Shown here one piece after another: positions 21,684 through 30,667 of a DNA stretch of 64,000 bases. This stretch comes from Sphingomonas sp. 37zxx (GTDB lineage: Bacteria; Pseudomonadota; Alphaproteobacteria; Sphingomonadales; Sphingomonadaceae). Positions within the stretch are counted from its first letter, which is position 1, and each line of letters opens with the position of its first letter. The stretch spans positions 1 to 64,000 of the forward strand of contig NZ_JROH01000004.1 in assembly GCF_000786205.1 (NCBI RefSeq), given 5' to 3'. The notes under the pieces were generated by a model. The model was not told where the DNA came from, made no database searches, and saw nothing but the letters and a program-made list of their open reading frames with translations. The position numbers and the translations under genes were made by a program.

Positions 21684-23226
21684 CGAGCGTGAGCTTTCGC
21701 TGCGCTGGACGAGCCGGGTCTCGCTCACGCCGCGAATCCTGTTCGTCAATATCTTTGCGCTCGCGCTGCTGGCCGGGGGGTTTTTCTACCTCGATTCCTA
21801 TCGCCTTCGGCTGATCGACAGCCGGATGGAACAGGCCAGTCGCGAGGCACGGCTGATCGCGCAGGCGCTGATGGCAACCCGCCAGTCGGACGAAGAGGCG
21901 CTGGTGACGCGGCTTGCGCGCCAGACCGGCACGCGGATTCGCACCTATGGTGTCGATGGCGTGCAGCGCAGCGACAGCCGCGCGCTGGGCGTCCGCAACT
22001 TTTTGTTGCGCGATCCCGACAAGGATCGCTGGCAGACCGAAGCCGCGCGGCTGCTCGACGCGGGCATCGACACGGTGGTCGGGGCCGCCCGTGCGCCACT
22101 GTACCGCGAGCGTCCCAGCAATCGTGGCTATGACTGGCCCGACGTCCGCGCCGCCTTTACCACCCACGCCGCCCCCTCGACATTGTGGCGCGCGCCCGAT
22201 CGCACCCCGGTGATCACCGCCGCCGCCCCGCTGGGCGCGCGCGGCACGCTGCTGACGACGGTGAATGCGCGCGACATCACCAGCGTGGTGCGGGTCGAGC
22301 GATTTCGGCTGGGCGTGGTGTTGGCCATCGTCGCGCTGGTTTCGGTGCTGTTGTCGCTGTTCCTTGCGCGGACGATCGTCCGCCCGCTGCGGCTGCTGGC
22401 GCGCGCGGCGGTGCGGGTGCGGCTGGGGCGCGCGCGCGAAGTGGTGGTCCCGCGCCTGCCCTCGCGCCGCGACGAGATCGGCATGCTGGCGCGCGCGCTG
22501 TCGGACATGAGCCTGGCGCTGCGCGCGCGGATCGACGCGACCGAGGCATTCGCCGCCGATCTGGCGCATGAGCTGAAAAACCCCCTCGCCTCGCTACGAT
22601 CGGCAGTCGAAGGGCTGGGCAATGTCCGCGACCCCGAATTGCAGGGTCGGTTGCTGGCGATCGTGCGCGACGATGTGCTTCGGCTCGACCGGCTGATTTC
22701 GGACATTTCGGAGGCGTCGCGGCTGGACGCGCAATTGAGCCGGGCCAAGTTCGAGCCGGTCGATTTGGGCGCGATGCTCGAGGCGATGGTGGCTGGGCGA
22801 CTGGCGCGCGGGGTAGAGCGCGGCGTGCAGCTTCGCTTCGATCGCCCTTCACGCGCGGCGATCCAGGTGCTGGGCGAAGGCGTGCGGCTCGAGCGGGTGT
22901 TCGAAAATCTGATCGAAAACGCGATTTCCTTTTCGCCCGACGGTGCAATCGTCACCGTCACGGCTACGATCAGCTACAATGCTATTGTGGTGTGCGTCGA
23001 AGATGAAGGGCCGGGTGTCCCGCCTGATGCCAGCGAAGCGGTGTTCCGCCGCTTTCATTCGGTGCGCCCCGAAGGTGAAGGTTTCGGTCGCCACTCGGGC
23101 CTCGGCCTTGCCATCGCCCGCACGATTGTCGAAGGACATTCGGGCACGATCCATGTCGAATCGCGCGCGGATCAGGCGAACGGCGCACGGTTCGTGGTAC
23201 GATTGACGGGGTCACCCACCCCATGA
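21652..23226 (+). CDS. chvG: Sensor histidine kinase ChvG
   Basis: Membrane sensor kinase of 524 residues that phosphorylates ChvI. It has a first transmembrane segment near residues 30-48 ([19 protein letters not shown]), a periplasmic sensor loop of about 170 residues, a second transmembrane segment near 225-245 and a HAMP linker. The DHp helix carries His306 in [15 protein letters not shown], and an HATPase domain follows with the N box NLIENA, DEGPGVP and GLGLAIAR. I used the ATG at 21652 inside chvI; the longer frame reads chvI sequence. The end overlaps hprK as ATGA. Confidence 0.95.
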   Translation: MVRAIAFPTTDERELSLRWTSRVSLTPRILFVNIFALALLAGGFFYLDSYRLRLIDSRMEQASREARLIAQALMATRQSDEEALVTRLARQTGTRIRTYGVDGVQRSDSRALGVRNFLLRDPDKDRWQTEAARLLDAGIDTVVGAARAPLYRERPSNRGYDWPDVRAAFTTHAAPSTLWRAPDRTPVITAAAPLGARGTLLTTVNARDITSVVRVERFRLGVVLAIVALVSVLLSLFLARTIVRPLRLLARAAVRVRLGRAREVVVPRLPSRRDEIGMLARALSDMSLALRARIDATEAFAADLAHELKNPLASLRSAVEGLGNVRDPELQGRLLAIVRDDVLRLDRLISDISEASRLDAQLSRAKFEPVDLGAMLEAMVAGRLARGVERGVQLRFDRPSRAAIQVLGEGVRLERVFENLIENAISFSPDGAIVTVTATISYNAIVVCVEDEGPGVPPDASEAVFRRFHSVRPEGEGFGRHSGLGLAIARTIVEGHSGTIHVESRADQANGARFVVRLTGSPTP

Positions 23227-23678
23227 GCGCGGAGCATGCGGTGACCCAATTATCGTCCGACACCCTGCATGCTTCCTGTGTCGCGATCGATGGCCATGCG
23301 GTGCTGATCGAAGGGCCATCGGGATCGGGCAAGTCCGACCTGACGCTGCGGCTGATCGATCGCGGTGCGGTCCTGGTGAGCGATGACTATACGCTGCTGC
23401 TGCGCCGCGACGGGGTGTTGCATGCCAGCCCCCCGCAGACGATTCGCGGCCAGATCGAAGTGCGCGGGATCGGCATCGTCGAGCTGCCCTTCACCCAGGA
23501 AGCGCCGGTCGCGGCGGTGATCATGATCGACCCCCGTCCCGATCGCATGCCCGAGCCGGGAAGCAGCCGACGGATCGTCGGCATCGATGTGCCGCAATTC
23601 GCGCTCCCCGCGCTCGAGGCTTCGGCCCCGCTGAAGGTGGAAATCGCGCTGCATCAATTGCTCGAATCGCGCGCATGA
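23223..23678 (+). CDS. hprK: HPr kinase/phosphorylase, short alphaproteobacterial form
   Basis: Phosphorylates and dephosphorylates the regulatory serine of HPr. Only 151 residues are present: the catalytic domain without the N-terminal domain found in Firmicutes (about 310 residues). The Walker A loop GPSGSGKS lies at 31-38, the acidic pair VLVSDD follows, and the HprK signature IEVRGIGIVEL is present. It is encoded between chvG and rapZ with four-base overlaps on both sides. Its likely substrate, HPr, is three genes downstream, with the target-like serine present. Confidence 0.95.
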   Translation: MSAEHAVTQLSSDTLHASCVAIDGHAVLIEGPSGSGKSDLTLRLIDRGAVLVSDDYTLLLRRDGVLHASPPQTIRGQIEVRGIGIVELPFTQEAPVAAVIMIDPRPDRMPEPGSSRRIVGIDVPQFALPALEASAPLKVEIALHQLLESRA

Positions 23679-24598
23679 AACCGCCGCTTCGCCCGCGCCG
23701 ATTGCTGCTGGTGACCGGCATGTCGGGGGCCGGCAAATCGACGGTGCTTCGCACGCTTGAAGATCTGGGCTGGGAAGTCGTCGACAATCTGCCGCTGCTG
23801 CTGCTCGATCGGCTGCTGGCCACCGAATTGCCCGCGCACAGCGAGCAGGATGATCGCCCGCTCGCGCTGGGCATCGGCGCGCAGACTCGGGGTTTCGATG
23901 CCGAGCGGATCGTGCGGCGGATCAAGCTGCTGCGCGACACGCATGGCCATAATATCGGCACGCTGTTCCTGGATTGCAGCGGCACCGAATTGGAGCGGCG
24001 CTATTCGGAAACCCGCCGCCGCCATCCGCTGGCGCAGGACCGCCCGGCAAGCGACGGCATCGCCCGCGAGCGCGAATTGCTCGCCCCCGTGCGGCGCTGG
24101 GCGAACCGGCTGATCGACACGACCGACCTTGCCAGCAACACGCTGGCGCAGGAAATCCGCAACGCTTTTTCCGAAGACAATCTGGGCGAGCCGACGCTGT
24201 CGATCCAGTCGTTCGGCTTTGCGCGCGGGTTGCCGCGCAACGCCGACCTGGTGTTCGACATGCGCTTCCTGCGCAATCCGCACTGGGTGCCTGCGCTTCG
24301 CCCCGGCACCGGGCGCGATACCGACGTCGCCGAATATGTGAAGGCCGATCCCGCCTATCCCGAAGCGTTCGCGTCGATCGAGGGGCTGCTGAAGCTGCTG
24401 CTGCCGCGCTATCGTGCCGAGGGGAAATCCTATGTTACCGTGGCGTTCGGTTGTACCGGAGGGAGACACCGCTCGGTGCATGTCGCTGAACGCATGGCGT
24501 CACAGTTGCGCGAAGCCGGATTTTCGCCCACGGTGACGCATCGTGATTTAGGAACGGCACCGCAAGACTCGCTCGAGGGCGCTCCGGTCACGCCATGA
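23675..24598 (+). CDS. rapZ: RNase adapter protein RapZ
   Basis: A P-loop protein of 307 residues. In enterobacteria RapZ delivers the small RNA GlmZ to RNase E and senses glucosamine-6-phosphate; in alphaproteobacteria its role is less clear, though the gene stays linked to the PTS. The Walker A is GMSGAGKST (about 16-24), and the C-terminal RNA-binding domain shows FGCTGGRHRSVHVAE. The full-length domain pair is intact. It overlaps hprK by four bases; an ATG over its own stop could also begin the next gene. Confidence 0.95.
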   Translation: MKPPLRPRRLLLVTGMSGAGKSTVLRTLEDLGWEVVDNLPLLLLDRLLATELPAHSEQDDRPLALGIGAQTRGFDAERIVRRIKLLRDTHGHNIGTLFLDCSGTELERRYSETRRRHPLAQDRPASDGIARERELLAPVRRWANRLIDTTDLASNTLAQEIRNAFSEDNLGEPTLSIQSFGFARGLPRNADLVFDMRFLRNPHWVPALRPGTGRDTDVAEYVKADPAYPEAFASIEGLLKLLLPRYRAEGKSYVTVAFGCTGGRHRSVHVAERMASQLREAGFSPTVTHRDLGTAPQDSLEGAPVTP

Positions 24599-24621
24599 AG
24601 GCTATGGAAGAAGAAGATTCG

Positions 24622-25029
24622 ATGATCGGCTTGGTACTCGTGACCCACGGGCGGCTCGCCGAAGAGTTCGTCGTCGCGATGGAGCATGTCGTGGGCGGGC
24701 AGGAACGCATCGCCACCGTCTGCATCGGTCCCGAAGACGATATGGAAGAACGCCGCGCCGACATCGCGCGCGCGATCGGCGAGGTCGACGACGGCAAGGG
24801 CGTGATCCTGCTGACCGACCTGTTCGGCGGCACCCCCTCGAACCTAGCAATCTCGCTGATGGAAACCGGGCGGGTCGAGGTAATTGCCGGAATCAATTTG
24901 CCGATGCTGATCCGTCTGGGCGGCGCACGTAAGGCGATGAAGGTCACCGAAGCCGTCGCGGCGGCGCGCGAGGCGGGGCGGAAATATATCTCGGTCGCAT
25001 CCGAAGTGCTGGGCGAGGCGGCTGCTTGA
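24622..25029 (+). CDS. PTS EIIA component, mannose family
   Basis: A cytoplasmic phosphocarrier of 135 residues with the EIIA-Man fold. It starts MIGLVLVTHGRLAEE, and the histidine of THG is the expected phosphorylation site (His9, matching His10 of E. coli ManX). LLTDLFGGTPSN is the second family motif. An upstream in-frame ATG at 24595 overlaps the rapZ stop and would add nine acidic residues. I favour 24622 because it places the active histidine at the usual position. No EIIB or EIIC permease follows, so it probably acts as a regulatory end-point. Confidence 0.9.
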   Translation: MIGLVLVTHGRLAEEFVVAMEHVVGGQERIATVCIGPEDDMEERRADIARAIGEVDDGKGVILLTDLFGGTPSNLAISLMETGRVEVIAGINLPMLIRLGGARKAMKVTEAVAAAREAGRKYISVASEVLGEAAA

Positions 25030-25298
25030 GCAAGGTAGCGCGCAGCGTGCTGGTGTCGAACCGGCGCGGGCTGCACGCGCGTGCCAGCGCCAAGTTCGTC
25101 ACGCTTGCCTCGGCGCAACCCACCGAAATCACCGTCGAGAAGGACGGATCGTTCGTCACCGGCACCTCGATCATGGGGCTGATGATGCTGGGCGCGGCGA
25201 TGGGCGACACGATCACGATCAGCGCCGAGGGCGACGACGCCGAAAGCGCGGTGGCGGCGCTGTGCGAACTGGTCGAGGCGCGCTTCGGCGAGGATTGA
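25026..25298 (+). CDS. Phosphocarrier protein HPr
   Basis: The 90-residue HPr of the PTS phosphorelay. The catalytic histidine is His17 in RRGLHARAS, phosphorylated by EI. The regulatory serine is Ser48 in GTSIMGLMMLGA, the HprK target. Both sites are intact, so the protein can take part in EI-dependent and HprK-dependent phosphorylation. The start is a TTG at 25026 overlapping the EIIA stop. Enzyme I (ptsP or ptsI) is not in this window. Confidence 0.94.
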   Translation: MSKVARSVLVSNRRGLHARASAKFVTLASAQPTEITVEKDGSFVTGTSIMGLMMLGAAMGDTITISAEGDDAESAVAALCELVEARFGED

Positions 25299-25307
25299 TG
25301 TTCTTCC

Positions 25308-25341
25308 TCCCCTCCCGCTTGCGGGAGGGATCGGGGGAGGG
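25308..25341 (+). repeat. REP-like palindrome, copy A
   Basis: A C-rich palindrome CCCTCCCGCTTGCGGGAGGG is followed by an ATCGGGGGAGGG tail, starting ten bases after the HPr stop. It pairs in opposite orientation with copy B 30 bases away. It may act as a transcript end for the operon or be a mobile REP-type unit. Confidence 0.7.
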
Positions 25342-25371
25342 CATGTGCCGATAGCGTCACTCCAAACCGAC

Positions 25372-25410
25372 ATCCCCTCCCCTAGCCCCTCCCGCAAGCG
25401 GGAGGGGGAT
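25372..25410 (-). repeat. REP-like palindrome, copy B (inverted)
   Basis: Read on the minus strand it repeats the layout of copy A: CCCTCCCGCTTGCGGGAGGG, then a short spacer and GGGGAGGG. The two form an inverted pair typical of REP doublets. It ends ten bases before the ATG of the SpoU methyltransferase. Confidence 0.7.
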
Positions 25411-25420
25411 TAGAAGCGAT

Positions 25421-26224
25421 ATGCCCCGCCAGATCACCGCCTTTTCCAACCCGCTCGTCAAGCGCATCCGCGGGCTTCGCGACAAGCGCCATCGCCGTGA
25501 GGAAGGGCTGTTCCTGGCCGAAGGGCTGCGAATCCTCACCGAAGCGCGCGAGGCGGGTATTCTGCCGCAATTCGTCTTTTACGCCGTCGATAGTGCCCGG
25601 CATCCGCTGATCACCGCATTGGTCGATGCGACCGAAGCCAATGGCGGCGAGGCGATCGAAACCGATGCCGATATTCTGTCCAAGCTGTCAGGCAAGGACA
25701 ATCCGGGGTCGGTGGTGGGCGTCTATGCCGAGTTGCTCACCCCCCTCGACCAGCTTGACCGGACCAGCGCGGGGCTGTGGCTTGTCGCCGAGCGGCTGCG
25801 TGATCCGGGCAATTTGGGGACGATCCTGCGAACCGCCGATGCGGTGGGTGCCGGTGGGCTGATCCTGATCGACGATTGTGTCGATCCCTTTTCGGTCGAG
25901 GCGGTGCGCGCGAGCATGGGGGCATTGTTCACCGTGCCGATCGCGCGCGCGACGTGGGCGGCGTTCCTGCCCTGGCTGCGCGGCGGGCCGGGGCAGTTGG
26001 TGGCGCTAAGCCTGGATACCGACGTCGATTACCAGACCCCGCGCTACGAAGCGCCGACCTTCCTGCTGACCGGCAACGAGGCGCAAGGCCTGCCCCCCGC
26101 TTATGCCGCCGAATGCGATGTGCGGGTGAAGATGCCGATGCTGGGCAAGGCCGACAGCCTGAACGCCGCCGTCGCGACTGCGGTGATGGCCTATGAAGTG
26201 CTGAACCAGCGGCGCTTAGCTTAG
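25421..26224 (+). CDS. TrmH/SpoU family RNA 2'-O-methyltransferase
   Basis: Methylates a ribose 2'-OH in rRNA or tRNA. The 267 residues comprise an N-terminal substrate-binding domain (NPLVKRIRGLRDKRHRREEG, common in RlmB-like proteins) and a C-terminal SpoU domain with the knot motifs: RDPGNLGTILRTADAVG (motif 1), LTGNEAQGLP (motif 2) and ADSLNAAVATAVMAYE (motif 3). Motif 1 asparagine and arginine and motif 3 serine and asparagine are all present. The target position is unknown, hence no symbol. Confidence 0.93.
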   Translation: MPRQITAFSNPLVKRIRGLRDKRHRREEGLFLAEGLRILTEAREAGILPQFVFYAVDSARHPLITALVDATEANGGEAIETDADILSKLSGKDNPGSVVGVYAELLTPLDQLDRTSAGLWLVAERLRDPGNLGTILRTADAVGAGGLILIDDCVDPFSVEAVRASMGALFTVPIARATWAAFLPWLRGGPGQLVALSLDTDVDYQTPRYEAPTFLLTGNEAQGLPPAYAAECDVRVKMPMLGKADSLNAAVATAVMAYEVLNQRRLA

Positions 26225-26242
26225 CCCGCCAAGACCGGCGGG
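26225..26242. terminator. Hairpin between convergent SpoU methyltransferase and rmuC
   Basis: CCCGCC-AAGACC-GGCGGG: a six-pair GC stem immediately after the methyltransferase stop and just outside the rmuC stop. It is suitable as a two-way transcript end, but no T tract follows on either strand. Confidence 0.35.
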
Positions 26243-26249
26243 CCGCTCC

Positions 26250-27638
26250 TTATTCCGCCACCTCGGCCCCGATCAGCGCTTTTAGCTTCGACAGCGGGCG
26301 TGGGCTGCTTTCCACCATCGGCAGCGAGTCGATCGCCTTGTCGCCGGTGTCGACGTTGAGCGTTTCGAAGCGCTTGGCCGAAGTCATCACCTGGCTTTCG
26401 ATCGAGCCGACAAAGGCGTTGTAGGCGGTGTTGGCGCTTTCGAGATTTTTGCCCATCCGAGCAATGTGGTTGCCCATCGTCACGATCCGCGCGTGCAGCT
26501 CGCGGCCCAGATTGGCGATCTCGCGCGCCTCTCCGGCAAGCTTCTCCTGCCGCCACACCGCCGACACCGTCCGTGCGATTGCGATCAAATTGGTCGGCGT
26601 CGCGATCAGCACGCGCTTTTCGAAGGCATAGTCCCATAGGCCCGGCTCATGCTCGAGCGCGGCCGACACGAAATGCTCGCCGGGGACGAACATGATGACG
26701 AATTCGGGGGTGTTGGCGAACTGGCCCTGATAGGCCTTGCTGCCCAGCGCGTTCACATGCGCCTTCATCGAGGCGACATGCGCCGTGAGGTGGCGCGCGC
26801 GTTCGCCCTCGTCGATCGCGCCATAGGCATCCTGATAGGCGTTGAGCGACACCTTGGCATCGATCACCAGCAGCGAATCGCCGGGAACGCGGATCGTCGC
26901 GTCGGGGCGGAGCCGCCCGCCCTCGGCATCGACCGACACTTCCATGTGGAAATCGGTGTGTTCGGTAAGGCCGCAGGTTTCGAGCACGTTCTTGAGCTGC
27001 TGTTCGCCCCAGCGCCCGCGCGCCTTGGGCGCGGCGCGAAGCGCGTTGACCAGCTTGGCGGCCTCGCTCTTGACCGATTCCTGGCCAATCCGCATCGCTT
27101 CCATCAGCCCGGTGAGGTTGCCATAAGCCTCCGAGCGTTCCTTCTCGACCCGCTCGACCCCCGATTCATAGCGTTTGAGCGTCTGTTCGACCGGAGCGAG
27201 CAGCGCCTTGATCTTCATCTCGTTGTTCTCGCCGGCCTGGTGAAAACGCTCATCGGCGCGCGCAAGGAACGCCTTTTGCGCGTCGCCGAGCAGGCGGTTG
27301 GCGACGTCGGCGAACTGATTGGCCATCGCGTCCTTGGCCGCTTTGAACTCCTCAAGCCGCGCCTCGAACGCGCGGGCGTCGGCCTTGAGCGTCGCCAAAT
27401 CGAGCCGCGCACTGTCGCGCTCGATCCGCAGCGTTTCGTTTTCGGCGACCAAAGCGCCGACACGCTCGGCACGATCCGACGCCAGCGCAAGATCGGTGAT
27501 CGCCTTCTTGAACTCGGCCTCGCGCGAATCGCGTTCGGCGCGCACGCTTTCCAGCCCCCGATTACCCAGGAACCAGCCGAGCACCGCGCCGACGACCAGC
27601 GCCGCCACGACCAGAAGAATTGCGAAAACAGGATCCAT
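26250..27638 (-). CDS. rmuC: DNA recombination protein RmuC
   Basis: The 462-residue product has one N-terminal transmembrane helix (FAILLVVAALVVGAVLGWFLG), a long coiled coil (about 35-150) and the RmuC nuclease-like domain (about 170-420: KARGRWGEQQLKNVLE, LLVIDAKVSLNAYQ, FVIMFVPGEHF, KRVLIATPTNLIAI). RmuC limits inversions at short repeats in E. coli, and its domain belongs to the PD-(D/E)xK superfamily, which fits the VIDAK segment here. The ATG at 27638 is chosen over a GTG twelve bases upstream. Confidence 0.94.
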   Translation of the reverse strand: MDPVFAILLVVAALVVGAVLGWFLGNRGLESVRAERDSREAEFKKAITDLALASDRAERVGALVAENETLRIERDSARLDLATLKADARAFEARLEEFKAAKDAMANQFADVANRLLGDAQKAFLARADERFHQAGENNEMKIKALLAPVEQTLKRYESGVERVEKERSEAYGNLTGLMEAMRIGQESVKSEAAKLVNALRAAPKARGRWGEQQLKNVLETCGLTEHTDFHMEVSVDAEGGRLRPDATIRVPGDSLLVIDAKVSLNAYQDAYGAIDEGERARHLTAHVASMKAHVNALGSKAYQGQFANTPEFVIMFVPGEHFVSAALEHEPGLWDYAFEKRVLIATPTNLIAIARTVSAVWRQEKLAGEAREIANLGRELHARIVTMGNHIARMGKNLESANTAYNAFVGSIESQVMTSAKRFETLNVDTGDKAIDSLPMVESSPRPLSKLKALIGAEVAE

Positions 27639-27694
27639 AAGCGGCGGCACTCCGGGTGAACGAAGCGCGAACCTACCGCGTCATGACGCCGCGC

Positions 27695-28219
27695 TCAAGC
27701 CGCTGCCTTGCGCGCCTTGGCCAGTTTGCGGAGCACCATGTCGCGTTTGAGCCGCGACATATGGTCGATAAACAACACGCCGTTGAGGTGATCCATCTCG
27801 TGCTGAAGGCACGTCGACAGCAACCCGTCGAGTTCCTCCTCATGGCTCGCCCCCTCGGTATCGAGCCAGCGGACGCGGCAACGCGCGGGGCGTTCGACCT
27901 CGCCATATTGATCGGGGATCGACAGGCAGCCTTCGTTGTAGACGCGCAGTTCTTCCGACACTTCGACGATTTCGGGGTTGATGAAGGCGCGCGGATTACG
28001 GACCGGCTTGCCCTCTTCATCCTCTTCCTGAAGGTCGATCACCAGCACCCGCTTGGCCACCGCAACCTGAATCGCGGCAAGGCCGATGCCGGGGGCGTCA
28101 TACATCGTTTCGAACATATCGGCGATAAGCTGGCGGACGTCGTCGTCAATGTCGGCGACGGGCTGCGACACCAGCTTCAGGCGCGGGTCGGGAATTTCGA
28201 TGATCGGGAGAATGGCCAT
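27695..28219 (-). CDS. def: Peptide deformylase
   Basis: Removes the N-formyl group from nascent proteins. The 174 residues contain all three metal-site motifs: GIGLAAIQ, EGCLSIP (cysteine ligand) and QHEMDHLNG (two histidine ligands and catalytic glutamate). A basic C-terminal tail is typical of type 1B enzymes in alphaproteobacteria. Here def lies about 50 bases downstream of recR on the same strand. fmt, the enzyme adding the formyl group, is divergent just beyond recR, so the formylation cycle is clustered. Confidence 0.97.
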   Translation of the reverse strand: MAILPIIEIPDPRLKLVSQPVADIDDDVRQLIADMFETMYDAPGIGLAAIQVAVAKRVLVIDLQEEDEEGKPVRNPRAFINPEIVEVSEELRVYNEGCLSIPDQYGEVERPARCRVRWLDTEGASHEEELDGLLSTCLQHEMDHLNGVLFIDHMSRLKRDMVLRKLAKARKAAA

Positions 28220-28277
28220 CGCGTAAAATTAAGCCTGTGCGGCCGGGGGGTCAAGCACCGGGCTCGATCGGGGCTGG

Positions 28278-28874
28278 TCAGGCGACGGGGCGGCGCGCGC
28301 GCAATGCCTGGGCAAGCGTGCCCTCATCGAGATAATCGAGTTCGCCGCCCACCGGCAGGCCGTGCGCCAACTGAGTCACGCGCACCGGAAACCGCTCGAT
28401 CCGTTCGGCCAGATAATGCGCGGTGGTCTGCCCTTCGAGGGTGGCGTTCATCGCCAGCACCACTTCGTCGATCCCGCCGGCTTCGATCCGGCGGACCAGC
28501 GAATCGATCGCCAGATCCTCGGGGCGAACGCCTTCGAGCGCCGAGAGCTTGCCGCCCAGGACGTGAAAGCGCCCCGGAAATAGCCGCGAGCGATCGAGCG
28601 CCCACAGATCGGCAACCTCCTCGACCACGCAAAGCGATCGCCCGTCGCGGCGCGGATCGGCGCAGACGCCGCAAGGGTCGTTGGTGTCGACATTCCCACA
28701 GGTCGAGCAAGTGACCAGCCGCTCATTCACCGCATCGAGCGCGGCGAGCAGCGGCGCCAGCGCGGTTTCGCGGCGCTTTAGCAGGTGCAGCACCGCCCGC
28801 CGCGCCGATCGCGGGCCAAGGCCGGGGAGCCGCGCCAGCGCCTGGGTGAGCGCGTCGATTTCGGGAGATGCCAT
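28278..28874 (-). CDS. recR: Recombination mediator RecR
   Basis: With RecF and RecO, loads RecA on gapped DNA. The 198-residue product starts [26 protein letters not shown], whose helix-hairpin-helix binds DNA. A four-cysteine zinc finger follows (CSTCGN, CGVC), then a Toprim domain ([13 protein letters not shown]) and a C-terminal Walker-B-like segment. The frame is open 155 codons upstream through the antisense of fmt, which I discount. It is divergent from fmt with 54 bases between the starts. Confidence 0.96.
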   Translation of the reverse strand: MASPEIDALTQALARLPGLGPRSARRAVLHLLKRRETALAPLLAALDAVNERLVTCSTCGNVDTNDPCGVCADPRRDGRSLCVVEEVADLWALDRSRLFPGRFHVLGGKLSALEGVRPEDLAIDSLVRRIEAGGIDEVVLAMNATLEGQTTAHYLAERIERFPVRVTQLAHGLPVGGELDYLDEGTLAQALRARRPVA

Positions 28875-28928
28875 CGCAGCCACAGATAGGGGGTTGCATG
28901 CCCGCCTGCCAAGCGGTTCAGAAGGGCG

Positions 28929-29912
28929 ATGCGTATCGTATTCATGGGCACTCCCGAATTCGCCGTTCCGATCCTCGATGCGGTGGCCGCCGCCGGGCAC
29001 GATGTGGTCGCGGCTTACACCCAGCCGCCGCGCCGCGCCGGGCGGGGCAAGGCGCTGACCCCCTCGCCGGTGCAGGCGCGTGCCGAGGCGCTGGGGATCG
29101 CGGTGCATTGCCCGGTGAGCCTTCGCGATGCGGCGGCGCAGGCGGTGTTCGCCGGGCATGACGCCGATGTCGCGGTGGTGGCGGCGTATGGCCTGATCCT
29201 GCCGCGCGCGGTGCTCGATGCGCCGCGCCACGGGTGCCTCAACGTCCATGCCTCGCTGCTGCCGCGCTGGCGCGGGGCCGCGCCGATCCAGCGGGCGATC
29301 CTGGCGGGGGATGCCGAAACCGGGGTGGGGATCATGCAAATGGAGGCGGGGCTTGATACCGGGCCGGTGCGGCTCGAGGGGCGGACGCCGGTCGAAGGCA
29401 AGACGGCGGGCGAATTAACCGCGGAACTGAGCGCGATGGGGGCGCGGTTGATGGTCGAGGTGCTGGGCGATCTGGCTGGGTATCCCCCGGTGGCGCAGGC
29501 CGATGGCGCGACGCATGCGCCCAAGATCGACAAGGCCGAGGCGCGGTTGGACTTTACCCGGAGCGCGGTCGAGGTCGAGCGACAGGTGCGGGCGTTCAAT
29601 CCTGCGCCGGGGGCGTTTTTCGAGGTGGCGGGGGAGCGGCTTCGGGTGCTGGCGGCTTCCGTCATCCCCGCGCAGGCGGGGATCCAGGGGGCCGAAGGCA
29701 GTGGTGGAGTGGAAACCCTCGCGTCTCTGAACCCCCTCTTTCGCGGGAATGACGAAGTGGGGGCGGTTATCGAACATGCGTCCGGCTTCGCCGTCGCCTG
29801 CGCCGACGGCTATCTGATCCCCACCCTCGTCCAGCGCGCCGGTCGCGGGGCGATGACGCCCGCCGAACTGCTCCGTGGCTTCGCCATTCCGCCGGGGACG
29901 ATCCTGGCGTGA
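28929..29912 (+). CDS. fmt: Methionyl-tRNA formyltransferase with an in-frame repeat insertion
   Basis: Formylates initiator Met-tRNA using 10-formyltetrahydrofolate. The N-terminal catalytic domain (1-180) has the expected N-H-D site in [20 protein letters not shown] and MEAGLDTGP. The C-terminal OB-like domain is interrupted: codons 245-275 are supplied exactly by a 93-base palindromic element whose translation begins VIPAQAGIQ and ends LFRGND. The total length of 327 becomes 296 without it, close to the family norm. After it the fold resumes with [20 protein letters not shown]. The frame is unbroken, so the enzyme is probably functional with a surface loop. The stop overlaps the GTG start of truA. 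Confidence 0.95.
   Translation: MRIVFMGTPEFAVPILDAVAAAGHDVVAAYTQPPRRAGRGKALTPSPVQARAEALGIAVHCPVSLRDAAAQAVFAGHDADVAVVAAYGLILPRAVLDAPRHGCLNVHASLLPRWRGAAPIQRAILAGDAETGVGIMQMEAGLDTGPVRLEGRTPVEGKTAGELTAELSAMGARLMVEVLGDLAGYPPVAQADGATHAPKIDKAEARLDFTRSAVEVERQVRAFNPAPGAFFEVAGERLRVLAASVIPAQAGIQGAEGSGGVETLASLNPLFRGNDEVGAVIEHASGFAVACADGYLIPTLVQRAGRGAMTPAELLRGFAIPPGTILA
29661..29753 (+). repeat. 93-base palindromic element inserted inside fmt
   Basis: The left end GTCATCCCCGCG and the right end CGCGGGAATGAC are near-perfect inverted repeats. The left end also carries an internal hairpin (CCCCGC-GCAG-GCGGGG). Its length is 93 bases, or 31 codons, and it begins exactly on a codon boundary, so it adds 31 amino acids without a stop or shift. 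The translated ends are the familiar VIPAQAGIQ and FRGND peptides seen when such repeats lie in genes. It resembles Rickettsia palindromic elements in behaviour; relatedness is inference. Confidence 0.85.
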
Positions 29913-30652
29913 CCCGTTTCGCGCTGACGATCGAATATGATGGCCGCCCGTTCATGGGGTGGCAGCATCAGGCGCACGGCCCCAGCGTCCAGCAGGCGAT
30001 CGAGGATGCCGCGCGGCGGATCCTGGGCGAGGATGTGCTGGTCTATGCGGCGGGGCGGACCGATGCCGGGGTGCATGCGCTGGCGATGCGCGCGCATGTC
30101 GATGTCGAGCGGCCGATCGCCGCGTTCCGGCTGATGGAGGGGCTGAACGCGGTGCTACGCCCACAGCCGGTGGCGATCCTCGATTGCGTCGACGTGGCGG
30201 GCGATTGGCATGCGCGGTTCGCCTGCACCGCGCGCCATTATGAATATCGCATCCGCTCGCGGCGCGCGCCGCTGACGCTCGAAATCGGCCGGGCATGGCG
30301 AATCGCCAACCCGATCGATGCCGATGCGATGGCGGCGGGAGCACGGCATTTGCTGGGGCGGCATGACTTCACCACCTTTCGCTCGACTCATTGCCAGGCC
30401 GACAGCCCGCTGCGGACGCTCGATCGGCTCGACGTGGTGCGCGAGGGCGAACTGATCCGCATCTTCGCGTCAGCAAGGTCGTTCCTGCATCATCAGGTGC
30501 GATCGATGGTCGGGTGTCTGGCGCTGGTGGGGCAGGGGAAATGGGCGCCCGACGATATTGCGACCGCACTGGCGGCGCGCGATCGGGCGGCGCTGGGGCT
30601 TAATGCGCCGGCGGACGGGCTGTACTTCGTCGGGGCGGATTATCCCGCATAG
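29909..30652 (+). CDS. truA: tRNA pseudouridine(38-40) synthase
   Basis: Makes pseudouridine in the tRNA anticodon stem-loop. The 247 residues are typical. The catalytic aspartate is Asp52 in GRTDAGVHA, the N-terminal strand [12 protein letters not shown] is diagnostic, and the C-terminal [12 protein letters not shown] completes the active site. The start is a GTG overlapping the fmt stop (GTGA), indicating coupled translation. It converges with the RlmD-type gene. Confidence 0.96.
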   Translation: MTRFALTIEYDGRPFMGWQHQAHGPSVQQAIEDAARRILGEDVLVYAAGRTDAGVHALAMRAHVDVERPIAAFRLMEGLNAVLRPQPVAILDCVDVAGDWHARFACTARHYEYRIRSRRAPLTLEIGRAWRIANPIDADAMAAGARHLLGRHDFTTFRSTHCQADSPLRTLDRLDVVREGELIRIFASARSFLHHQVRSMVGCLALVGQGKWAPDDIATALAARDRAALGLNAPADGLYFVGADYPA

Positions 30653-30667
30653 CGCCGTGGCGAAGAG

